A stretch of DNA of 15,184 nt from an uncultured Anaerostipes sp. Its GTDB lineage: Bacteria > Bacillota > Clostridia > Lachnospirales > Lachnospiraceae. The translations under genes were made by a program, and so were the position numbers. The notes under the pieces were generated by a model. It ran no database searches and had not been told where the DNA came from. It saw only the letters and a program-made list of their open reading frames with translations. The stretch covers positions 1-15,184 of the forward strand of contig CAAEIR010000224.1 in assembly GCA_900756035.1 (NCBI GenBank), in the 5' to 3' direction. Numbering within the stretch: position 1 is the first letter of the stretch; each line of letters begins with the position of its first letter. Positions 1 through 6,695 of the stretch are shown piece after piece.

Positions 1-1484
1 ATAAACCACTGATTTTCATAACGAAATACTTTTGGATCACGGAATGCCGAATTATTTAAGCTATCCTCCTTCCAGTGCATTAAGACTTTTCCGTCTTCAT
101 ATTTATGAAAAGTCTTGCCGTCTTTGCTATAAGCTCCAATAATTTTCTGTCCTTCGCTTCCTCCATCTGCCGTAACCAAAAATACGATACCCTTCTCGCC
201 TTCTTTAAAAATATCCGGTGCAGTTTCATGATCTGCAATCACCGCACAACCGGAGTACATGGTCCCATATTCATCCGGGTAAAATTGAATTGTATCTTCT
301 TCCCAATGAATTAAATCCTTACTAGTTGCATGCATCCAGTGCATCGGACCCCAGACAGCCTTGTCATAGTACTGATAAAATAAATGATATTTTCCGTTGT
401 AATATACCATTCCGTTAGGGTCATTGCCCCAGCCGTCTTTGACAGAATAATGATACTGTCCACGGTAATCCTCGTTGTAATATTCCGCATCCGGTTTCAT
501 CTTATGTACACGAACCCGATAGACAACCTCTGCGCCCTGATTCTTTGCCGTCAGGGTGTAGACTTGTTTGTCCTTTGTCAAAGGAATATTCTTAAGATCT
601 ACTTTTTTTCCTTCCTCATTCGTTGCTGTAATCTCCGTATCCTGATTTACCTTTTCCGGTACCAGACTTACGCTTTTTGTTGCATTGGATGCATAGGTAA
701 CGTAAACATACTGGTGCTTATCAAAGGCAATCGGATTCTCTATGTTTCCTCCCTTTGCCTCTGCCTTAAGCCCGGACAACTGTGGCGTATTTTCCTCTGT
801 AATAGAAGAGAAAGTCACATTCTTATAAACCACATTGGCATCCCATGTAAGAAGACCAAACTGACCTTCGGTTAAAGCATCGTTCTGACCTCCCAGCACT
901 GCGGCTGCATTGTCAGACGCATCATCTCCCATCGTATAGTCTGCCGTGTTGATCACCAGCTTGTCGTTAATATAATATGCCATATGTTTTCCGATGGCTG
1001 TAATCTTTAAGTGATATGTATTGTCATCAGTTAATTTTACTTTCTGAGGCTGAAAAACATCCACACTGCGGTCATCTTCAAATTTAAATAATCTTGCTTC
1101 ACCGCTCTCGCCATTGATATTTGCAACATACATTTTCCGGTCTTTTCCTTCCGTAAGTCCATTGGAACGAAGAATCAAAGATGCGGCCCCCTTGCGCTCC
1201 TTGAATGAAACGTCTGCCTCATAGACAAAATCTTTTCCTTTTGTACTGCTTAACAAAAAGGAATCCCCCTTCCCTATGGAATTGCAGTGGATGGCGCCTT
1301 CACTTTCACTGTAATTCCCATTGATATTCCAGTCCAGAGTATTGGTTTTCTCAGCTGCCATAATTTCTTTCCGGAATATCTGAGCACTGTTTCCTTTCCA
1401 TCCGGCTTCAGTCATGGAGATGTTTCCAAATGTCATCACCAATGCCAACGCAGATGCTGTTACTTTAGTCCATACTTTTTTCAT
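1..1484 (-). CDS. Secreted GH32 fructan hydrolase (levanase/inulinase/beta-fructosidase type), 3' end cut by window edge
   Basis: About 494 residues are visible and the reading frame is still open at base 1. The ATG at 1482-1484 has a strong GAGGAGG six bases upstream. Residues 1 to about 30 form a signal peptide (basic start, then ALALVMTF) with no lipobox. Residues about 46-231 look like a LamG/concanavalin-type sandwich and 233-335 like a cadherin-like or bacterial Ig-like domain. The GH32 catalytic domain begins near 340. The motif WGNDPNG carries the expected nucleophile D355, and FRDPKVF carries the transition-state stabiliser D483. The EC motif with the acid/base glutamate should lie just beyond the window. 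The family releases fructose from levan, inulin or sucrose. A secreted enzyme beside a fructose-type PTS suggests extracellular fructan breakdown, but levan versus inulin preference cannot be read here. The C-terminus, including any cell-wall anchor, is not visible. Confidence 0.9.
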   Translation of the reverse strand, partial: MKKVWTKVTASALALVMTFGNISMTEAGWKGNSAQIFRKEIMAAEKTNTLDWNINGNYSESEGAIHCNSIGKGDSFLLSSTKGKDFVYEADVSFKERKGAASLILRSNGLTEGKDRKMYVANINGESGEARLFKFEDDRSVDVFQPQKVKLTDDNTYHLKITAIGKHMAYYINDKLVINTADYTMGDDASDNAAAVLGGQNDALTEGQFGLLTWDANVVYKNVTFSSITEENTPQLSGLKAEAKGGNIENPIAFDKHQYVYVTYASNATKSVSLVPEKVNQDTEITATNEEGKKVDLKNIPLTKDKQVYTLTAKNQGAEVVYRVRVHKMKPDAEYYNEDYRGQYHYSVKDGWGNDPNGMVYYNGKYHLFYQYYDKAVWGPMHWMHATSKDLIHWEEDTIQFYPDEYGTMYSGCAVIADHETAPDIFKEGEKGIVFLVTADGGSEGQKIIGAYSKDGKTFHKYEDGKVLMHWKEDSLNNSAFRDPKVFRYENQWF

Positions 1485-1544
1485 CAATTTCCTCCTCATA
1501 TTTGCTATTTGAGTGAAAACTCCTACTTTCAAAGAATCTTTTTT

Positions 1545-1572
1545 ATAAAAAAGAGGCGGTAAATCCGCCCCT
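1545..1572 (-). terminator. Intrinsic terminator between the PTS operon and the GH32 gene
   Basis: Read on the minus strand, an 8-bp stem (1565-1572 with 1552-1559, one G-U pair, core GGCGG/CCGCC) with a 5-base ATTTA loop is followed by a run of six T. It lies after the small membrane protein gene and about 60 bases before the GH32 ATG. Transcription of GH32 therefore needs read-through or its own promoter. Confidence 0.8.
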
Positions 1573-1620
1573 TCTATTCATCTAAATAATCAATATCATT
1601 ATATATAGATTTTGAAGAAT

Positions 1621-1905
1621 TTACTGTGATACCAGATGTATAATCTTATCTACATTCGCCTTCCCATTCTTGAAAGCCAGACCTATGACAACACAGAGAA
1701 CCACACAAACAGCCGCAAAGATCGTACCGACAATTCCGATCGCCTGATACGGCATCCCGTTGTTAATTCCCAGTCCCCAGTAGGCGATTACGGCCCCGAT
1801 GGAAGATAGAATTATGAGATTTCGAATCCATTTTTTCAAATTTTCAAGCATTTTTGTCTGATATTCAATTTCCTGCAATTTCTGCTGTTTTGTCTGCACT
1901 GCCAT
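1621..1905 (-). CDS. Small two-helix membrane protein at the end of the PTS operon (LevX-like position, function unknown)
   Basis: This 94-residue protein has a basic, heptad-like N-terminal stretch (about 7-27, QKLQEIEYQTKMLENLKKW), two hydrophobic helices (about 28-44 and 52-77) and a short charged tail. The ATG follows AGGAGG by eight bases, and that SD overlaps the TAG stop of the EIID gene, so it is cotranscribed and probably translationally coupled with the PTS. I recognise no domain. In S. mutans an unassigned small gene, levX, follows levDEFG. Position and size suggest an analogue, but homology is not established from the sequence. A role as a PTS accessory or assembly factor is a guess from context. 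It is unlikely to be a spurious frame: the SD is strong, the stop-to-start gap is short, and the hydropathy pattern is coherent. Confidence 0.8.
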   Translation of the reverse strand: MAVQTKQQKLQEIEYQTKMLENLKKWIRNLIILSSIGAVIAYWGLGINNGMPYQAIGIVGTIFAAVCVVLCVVIGLAFKNGKANVDKIIHLVSQ

Positions 1906-1917
1906 TTTGACTTCCTC

Positions 1918-2754
1918 CTAGTATTTCAGTCCCGGGTTAAAGAATCCAACCATAACACCGATGAAAGCGATCACAACTAAAATCAGCATAGTAACAACCG
2001 GTGATACTTTTTTCTTTGCCATGAGCCACCAGCAAAACAGTACGAAAGCTGCTGTCAGAAACCCTGGATATACAGAATCTAACTGATTCTGAAGATTTAA
2101 GAATTCTTTTCCTGCATCGTTTACTAAATGGAAAGATGTCTTTACAGATACCCATGTTGCCGCTACAGATCCAACGACCATAGTTCCAAGCATTACGATA
2201 GATTCACGAATTGCCGTCGCTTGCTCTCCAACCAGGACGTCTACGGCTTTTCCACCTAATTCATATCCTTTGAAATATAAGAACTTCATTCCAAGAGTTA
2301 CGATTAAGTTCCATGCAATGATATAGAAGATCGGTCCTACAACAGAACCACCACTTGATAATCCAAGAGCAATTCCTAAAAGAATCGGAATCAAAGTACC
2401 GACTAACAATGAGTCACCGATTCCGGCGATTGGTCCCATCAGACCTGCTCTAAGACCGTTGATGGTCTCCGCATCTACATCTTCGTTTCCATTTGCCTTC
2501 GCTTCTTCCAGACCTGCTGTAATACCTACGATGACAGATCCAACCTGAGGCTCTGTATTAAAGAATGCAGTATATGTATTCATTGCTTCTTTCTGTTCTT
2601 CTTTTGTATCATATAATTCCTCTACCAGTGGAAGCATTGCACATAAGTAACCGAAGGTCTGCATATGTTCCTGTGAAAAACATGTTAAATGTCCATAATA
2701 CCAGTTGCGGAATGATTTATTTAACGCCTTTTTTGAAAGCTTTTTCTCTGCCAT
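1918..2754 (-). CDS. levG: PTS mannose/fructose/sorbose family, EIID component
   Basis: Membrane subunit EIID (278 residues) pairs with EIIC to form the sugar channel of mannose-family PTS permeases. The N-terminal FRNWYYGHLTCFSQEHMQ block (15-32), the GLMGPIAGIGDSLL motif (104-117) and the C-terminal GFFNPGLKY are characteristic. Hydrophobic segments lie at about 118-135, 140-160, 185-205, 231-246 and 252-272. The frame stays open upstream to 2784, but the start at 2752-2754 is preferred: it has GAGGAGG nine bases upstream and gives the usual MAEKKLSKK start. It begins one base after the EIIC stop codon, and its SD lies inside the codons for the acidic EIIC tail, which implies tight coupling. 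The fructose assignment comes from the GH32 neighbour; family members also carry mannose, sorbose or amino sugars. Confidence 0.95.
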   Translation of the reverse strand: MAEKKLSKKALNKSFRNWYYGHLTCFSQEHMQTFGYLCAMLPLVEELYDTKEEQKEAMNTYTAFFNTEPQVGSVIVGITAGLEEAKANGNEDVDAETINGLRAGLMGPIAGIGDSLLVGTLIPILLGIALGLSSGGSVVGPIFYIIAWNLIVTLGMKFLYFKGYELGGKAVDVLVGEQATAIRESIVMLGTMVVGSVAATWVSVKTSFHLVNDAGKEFLNLQNQLDSVYPGFLTAAFVLFCWWLMAKKKVSPVVTMLILVVIAFIGVMVGFFNPGLKY

Positions 2755-2755
2755 A

Positions 2756-3610
2756 TTAAATATCCTCCTCATCGTCATCATCAAAGGAACCGCCGGAAGC
2801 TAAAGCAGCTTCTTTTGCTTTGATTCCTACCATCTTAATATTGTAATAGATAATCGCAAACATTCCGGCGACAACTGTCACAGATACAAGATTGAGCCCC
2901 ATCGCTGCTGCAAGAGTGAATCCGAAGAAGAATGGGATAAAATCTGCTGCCTTTGTCACAACCTGTTTTAACAGGATCGCGATACCTACACAAGGAAGCA
3001 TACTTCCTACGGTAAATAATGTTTTCATTGCAATTCCGTCCATTGGAAGTGTTGTCTTGATTGCCTCTACTACAGGCACTCCTAATTTACACATTGCAAC
3101 TGCAGGAATGAAACTACAGATGATGTGTGAGATCCATGGCAATACCATGTCTACCAAGTAAAGTTTTTTAAATTCACCCTTTTCGACTGCCTGCCATCCG
3201 ATATGCTGCCATACAAGGTTGATCGTTGCTGTTCCATAGAATAATACAGTTCCGATGGTTCCTACCATAGCTCCGAAAGATGTTGCCATTGCAATTCCCT
3301 TGGCAGATGCAGGATCCAGACCATAAGAATTTAATGCCAGCATTGCCAACGGAATACCGATATAAGATACAGCACGAACATCGGCTGATACAGTTCCGCC
3401 CGGTGTAACCAATGCGATATATACAACCTGCATTGCCGCACCAACTAAAACACCGGCCTGTACATCTCCCAGAACAATACCGCAGACAAGACCTGCTACC
3501 AACGGTCTTCCTAATGTGTAGTTACCAATGGCACTTCCTCCCATACCCGGCATACTTGCAAGGCAGGCAAAAATACCTAAAATAATTGCCTGTAACCAAC
3601 TGATTGTCAT
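2756..3610 (-). CDS. levF: PTS mannose/fructose/sorbose family, EIIC component
   Basis: Integral membrane sugar channel subunit of 284 residues with about seven hydrophobic segments. The block GGSAIGNYTLGRPLVAGLVCG (from 24), followed by GDVQAGVLVGAAMQVVYIALVTPGGTVSADVRA (49-80), is the classic EIIC signature of this family and includes the substrate-path loop. The ATG has GGAG eight bases upstream. It follows the EIIB gene by 20 bases and precedes EIID by one base. The C-terminus is an unusual acidic tail, FDDDDEEDI (276-284), whose codons contain the SD of the EIID gene. EIIA ends in a similar tail. The specific sugar is inferred from context. Confidence 0.95.
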   Translation of the reverse strand: MTISWLQAIILGIFACLASMPGMGGSAIGNYTLGRPLVAGLVCGIVLGDVQAGVLVGAAMQVVYIALVTPGGTVSADVRAVSYIGIPLAMLALNSYGLDPASAKGIAMATSFGAMVGTIGTVLFYGTATINLVWQHIGWQAVEKGEFKKLYLVDMVLPWISHIICSFIPAVAMCKLGVPVVEAIKTTLPMDGIAMKTLFTVGSMLPCVGIAILLKQVVTKAADFIPFFFGFTLAAAMGLNLVSVTVVAGMFAIIYYNIKMVGIKAKEAALASGGSFDDDDEEDI

Positions 3611-3630
3611 AATATTTTCTCCTCTCTTTT

Positions 3631-4128
3631 TTAATTAAAACCAAATTGGCTTCTAAATTTATCCCATGTTCCAATGGAAGCTTCTTTAATCAATGCAAAT
3701 TCAATTTCATAACCTGCTTTGCTGATCGCCTCTAAAGCTTCTGCTTCTTCCTGAGTGATGGACTGGTTATTTCCAAGTTTTACAGCTCCCGGACGGTCGT
3801 TGCAAGGTCCGATAATGACCTTTTTCACATCACTTGGCACAAACCCGTCATCTACCAGAATTTTTTTCATCTGGATCGGATCTTTTGTAATCAGGAAATA
3901 CTGATCTTTGCTGTCCAGCACTTTCTGACATTTTTTCTTCCACGCTTCATAGGTCCATACAAAAGTCTTTTTAGAACTTGCGCTTTTGTAAGCCATCTTC
4001 AGTGCATCGGTTGTAGCTGCCTTATCATTAACAGCAATTAATCCGTCACACGGATACTCCAAAGACCATCTTGTAACAGTCTGACCATGAATCATACGGT
4101 CATCAACTCTTAAAAATGAAACTGACAT
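3631..4128 (-). CDS. levE: PTS mannose/fructose/sorbose family, EIIB component
   Basis: Cytoplasmic phosphotransfer subunit of 165 residues, a normal family length. The N-terminal motif RVDDRMIHGQ (7-16) contains the phosphorylated histidine H14, which takes phosphate from EIIA and passes it to the sugar during transport. The rest follows the EIIB fold, including VNDKAATTDALKMAYK and a C-terminal FRSQFGFN. EIIA and EIIB are separate genes here, as in Bacillus LevD/LevE, not fused as in E. coli ManX. The SD AAGGAGG lies nine bases before the ATG and just after the EIIA stop. In B. subtilis LevD and LevE also feed back on the operon's activator. That activator (LevR with PRD domains) is absent here, so any feedback would have to act through the two-component system. 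Confidence 0.95.
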   Translation of the reverse strand: MSVSFLRVDDRMIHGQTVTRWSLEYPCDGLIAVNDKAATTDALKMAYKSASSKKTFVWTYEAWKKKCQKVLDSKDQYFLITKDPIQMKKILVDDGFVPSDVKKVIIGPCNDRPGAVKLGNNQSITQEEAEALEAISKAGYEIEFALIKEASIGTWDKFRSQFGFN

Positions 4129-4142
4129 TCTCTCTTTCCTCC

Positions 4143-4577
4143 TTAGATATCGTCTTCCTCATCATCATTTTGCGGTGTCATCACAAATTCTTTCACTGCG
4201 TCCTTCGCCTCACTGATCAGGCTTTCTTTGAGAATTTCTAAATCAACTCCGTCTTTCATAAGGGTAGCCGTCAATGCCATTGCAAGGTTCATACCTCCGA
4301 AGACTACGGTATTGCCCATCAGTCCTTTGCCGGAAATCTGTTCGATGGCATTGGTAAGCGGAGATCCTCCGACAATGTCACCCAGAAGAATAATCTCGTC
4401 TTCCGCCCGAATCCCACAGATGGCATCTGAAAATTTTGCTGCAAATTCATCTGCGCTCATTCCATCTTCCAGTCCTGCACTGATCACATCTTCACGCTCA
4501 CCCCCTGCCAGCATTTTTAACACACTGTGAAGGCCGGGTGCAAATGTACCATGGCTGACTAATACTACGTATTTCAT
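4143..4577 (-). CDS. levD: PTS mannose/fructose/sorbose family, EIIA component
   Basis: Cytoplasmic EIIA of 144 residues. VSHGTFAPGL (7-16) carries the phosphorylated H9, which accepts phosphate from HPr. LLGDIVGGSPLTNA (64-77) is the second family signature. The ATG has GGAG six bases upstream. It is the first gene of the effector operon, transcribed from the region after the strong terminator at 4636-4690. The protein ends in an acidic tail, NDDEEDDI, resembling the end of EIIC. I infer fructose as substrate from the downstream GH32 gene and the upstream sensor cassette. A mannose transporter is the main alternative. Confidence 0.95.
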   Translation of the reverse strand: MKYVVLVSHGTFAPGLHSVLKMLAGGEREDVISAGLEDGMSADEFAAKFSDAICGIRAEDEIILLGDIVGGSPLTNAIEQISGKGLMGNTVVFGGMNLAMALTATLMKDGVDLEILKESLISEAKDAVKEFVMTPQNDDEEDDI

Positions 4578-4618
4578 CCTCTTCTCCTTTCATTTCCTCG
4601 TCTCTTAATTACAAAATT

Positions 4619-4624
4619 ATTCTA
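4619..4624 (-). promoter_or_regulatory. Candidate -10 of the PTS operon promoter, without a good -35
   Basis: TAGAAT on the minus strand lies about 40 bases before the EIIA ATG. No recognisable -35 is present at 16-19 bases: the corresponding DNA is the T-rich end of the terminator. A promoter with a poor -35 is what one expects for activator-dependent transcription, but the call rests on one hexamer. Confidence 0.35.
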
Positions 4625-4635
4625 ACAATTCCACA

Positions 4636-4690
4636 AAAAAAGGACATCTGTAAATTGTCATCACTTTCAATTTACAAATGTCCTTTTTTA
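4636..4690 (-). terminator. Strong intrinsic terminator separating the sensor genes from the PTS operon
   Basis: The arms 4636-4657 and 4668-4689 pair over about 22 bp with a single G-U wobble and a 10-base loop. On the minus strand the stem ends in a run of seven T. The other strand also ends in T after the hairpin, so it may act in both directions, although no plus-strand gene converges on it. It ends the sensor operon about 60 bases upstream of EIIA and overlaps the -35 region of the PTS promoter. Confidence 0.9.
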
Positions 4691-4706
4691 TATGACAAAT
4701 GTCATA
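4691..4706. promoter_or_regulatory. Perfect 16-bp inverted repeat, candidate operator for the response regulator
   Basis: TATGACA and TGTCATA are perfect inverted arms around a 2-base centre. The repeat starts at the base after the stop codon of the second binding-protein gene. Its centre is roughly 85 bases upstream of the expected PTS transcription start. NarL-type regulators bind inverted repeats, so it may be an activator site. It could also be a small RNA hairpin in the 3' untranslated region. Part of it (GACATTTGT) recurs in the adjacent terminator stem. Confidence 0.35.
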
Positions 4707-6026
4707 TTATGGATTTAACATCTGATCTGCTTCCTTCTTCAATTTTAACATATTTGCATCAAATTCTTCATCATCCAGAAGAATCTGCTGCATCTCACTG
4801 TCAATATGCTGAAATACATCATTGTATCTTCGAAATTTAGGTGTCCGCAATGCCTCTGTCATAACCTGATCTAAAAGCTTCATTTTCACAATCGTATCTT
4901 TTCCCATGTCTTCCTCGAGAATTTGTTGTGCCTTCTCTGAATTGGTCACAGATTTCAGTGAAGAAATTCCATGAGAATCCTGAAATAATTTTTGTTGAGT
5001 CTTTGTATCATAAGTAAACTTTTTTAAGAATTTCCATGCCAAAGTACTGTTCTTACTATGACTTCCGATTCCCATCATCAGATGGTCTACTTTTACATTG
5101 TTTTCTCCATCTGGCCCTTTGGGCAGTTTGATACAATCCCACTGAAACTCAAAATATTTATTAATTTTCCACGGATATGGCTTATAGGTCCGAAATTCAG
5201 AAAACTTCATTGGGCGAAATGCGATTTTTCCTGTATCGAAGTCATCCGATGTCAGAGTCTGAAAATCTGAGAGCTGCTGAATTTTCTTTACAAACAAAAT
5301 TGCATTTTCAATATTATTTGAGGACAAATTGCATACAGTTCCTTTATTGTTAAATAAATCTCCTCCATTACTGTAAACCGCATCTTCCCATCCATAATCA
5401 TAGACACCAAACTGGTCCAGTCTTCCATCACCATTGGTATCTTTCGTTACCTTTTTACATATTTTATAGAAATCATTCCACGTCCACTGGTTGTCCGGCA
5501 TGGATATTCCCTCTTGCCTAAGCAGCGTTTTATTCACAAACATTAGTGTCGGAACGCTTTCATAAGGCAGGGCATACTGGTTTTCTCCATATTTCCCCGC
5601 CTCATAACTTTCCTCGTAATAATCCTCCTTGCAAAATGTCCGATCTTCTGCAATCAGAGAATCCAATTTTTTTAACATTCCAATCGAAGAAAACGTACTG
5701 AAATCTTCCGGAAGAATCATAAACACATCCGGAAGGTCACCTTTTAATGCCTTTTGCGAAATCCATTCTGAATAATCATCTTTCAAAATTCCACTGTCAT
5801 ATTGAATCGTAACATTGGAATTCTCTTTTTCAAACTCCTTTATCACTTCATCAATAATCTTATAACAATCATCGTCCGGCACATCCCACTGATTTCCTGC
5901 AAACACACCTAATGTAAGAACAACTTTCTTTTCTCTCGGATACACTACAAAACCAATGGAAAGAATACTTATCATCAACCCTGCTGCAACCAGACGTTTC
6001 CACCATTTTTTCAAATTCCCCTGCAT
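4707..6026 (-). CDS. Membrane-anchored ABC-type family 1 sugar-binding protein, likely sensor subunit
   Basis: This 439-residue extracellular solute-binding protein is of the family 1/8 (maltose-binding-like) type. An N-terminal helix (about 12-29) follows several basic residues. It has no cysteine, so it is not a lipoprotein and is probably held by an uncleaved signal anchor. Residues 36-420 form the binding protein, with the typical GDLPDVFMI segment (96-104), tryptophan-rich NQWTWNDFYKICKK and a late LAWKFLKKFTYD segment. The ATG directly follows the TAA of the response-regulator gene with AGGAG seven bases upstream. No ABC permease or ATPase gene is nearby. With the kinase and regulator genes upstream, this suggests a ligand-sensing partner, as for LevQ/LevT in S. 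mutans. The alternative, an orphan transport binding protein, is less likely because it lacks a lipobox. Confidence 0.85.
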   Translation of the reverse strand: MQGNLKKWWKRLVAAGLMISILSIGFVVYPREKKVVLTLGVFAGNQWDVPDDDCYKIIDEVIKEFEKENSNVTIQYDSGILKDDYSEWISQKALKGDLPDVFMILPEDFSTFSSIGMLKKLDSLIAEDRTFCKEDYYEESYEAGKYGENQYALPYESVPTLMFVNKTLLRQEGISMPDNQWTWNDFYKICKKVTKDTNGDGRLDQFGVYDYGWEDAVYSNGGDLFNNKGTVCNLSSNNIENAILFVKKIQQLSDFQTLTSDDFDTGKIAFRPMKFSEFRTYKPYPWKINKYFEFQWDCIKLPKGPDGENNVKVDHLMMGIGSHSKNSTLAWKFLKKFTYDTKTQQKLFQDSHGISSLKSVTNSEKAQQILEEDMGKDTIVKMKLLDQVMTEALRTPKFRRYNDVFQHIDSEMQQILLDDEEFDANMLKLKKEADQMLNP

Positions 6027-6695
6027 TTATTTTCTCCTGTACTTGGCTGAACCGGTCTGCACTTCCCAGATTGCAAGCTGCGTGCGGTCTCTTAAATTTA
6101 ATTTGCTTAAGATTGTACTCAGATAATTTCTTACTGTTCCCTCCGAAAGTTTCAAATGCTGTGCTATTTCTTTGTTTGACATCCCTCTTCCGACCAATTT
6201 GATAATATCCCATTCTGCATCTGTAATATCACTGATATTCTCCGGTTGAATCATAACATCGTAATTACTCTGAGCCATTTCTGAGAAAAAATCAACTACT
6301 TTTGTTGCCACATCCGGATTAATCATAGCACCACCTGCATGCACTGTATGTATCGCCTGCTCCAGTTCATCCATAGAAATTCCTTTCAGCAGATATCCGC
6401 TGGCGCCATGCTTTAAGGCACTGAACACAAACTCATCGTCATCAAAAGTTGTCAGAATAATAATTTTTATCTGAGGATATTGATCTTTTATAATTTTGGT
6501 ACATTGTACTCCATCCATTTCAGGCATCCGCACATCCATCAATATAACATCCGGTTTCTCTTTCCGCACCAGACTGATAACTTCTCTCCCATCTTTTGCC
6601 GTTCCAATTACTTCAATATCTTCTTTCGTTTCCAATACAATTTGAAGACTCTGTCTGATTAGTTCCTGATCATCTGCAATTATCACTTTTATCAT
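6027..6695 (-). CDS. NarL/LuxR-family response regulator
   Basis: Transcriptional regulator of 222 residues. The receiver domain (1-120) has the acidic pair D8/D9, phosphoacceptor D54 in ILMDVRMPEMDG, T82/T83 and K104. The DNA-binding LuxR-type HTH (about 156-212) includes GRGMSNKEIAQHLKLSEGTVRNYLSTILSKL (169-199). The start at 6693-6695 is chosen over the upstream ATG at 6710: it has GGGGAG six bases away and overlaps the kinase stop in an ATGA arrangement, the usual coupling of partner genes. The expected partner is the kinase just upstream. The probable target is the PTS/GH32 operon downstream, by analogy with LevR of S. mutans. Confidence 0.93.
   Translation of the reverse strand: MIKVIIADDQELIRQSLQIVLETKEDIEVIGTAKDGREVISLVRKEKPDVILMDVRMPEMDGVQCTKIIKDQYPQIKIIILTTFDDDEFVFSALKHGASGYLLKGISMDELEQAIHTVHAGGAMINPDVATKVVDFFSEMAQSNYDVMIQPENISDITDAEWDIIKLVGRGMSNKEIAQHLKLSEGTVRNYLSTILSKLNLRDRTQLAIWEVQTGSAKYRRK

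Noticed and set aside
384..875. Plus-strand open frame of 163 codons
   Set aside because: It lies antisense to the GH32 gene, whose frame carries clear catalytic motifs. The plus-strand product is low-complexity, has no convincing SD and matches no family I know.
1500..1530. TGAAA...TTTCA repeat before GH32 as a catabolite-response (cre) site
   Set aside because: The spacing is 18 bases rather than 14 and the central CG is missing, so it does not fit the cre pattern.
4636..4706. Long inverted repeats as the end of a mobile element or a CRISPR fragment
   Set aside because: There is no transposase, no second element end and no repeat-spacer periodicity. The stem plus T-run is fully explained as a terminator.
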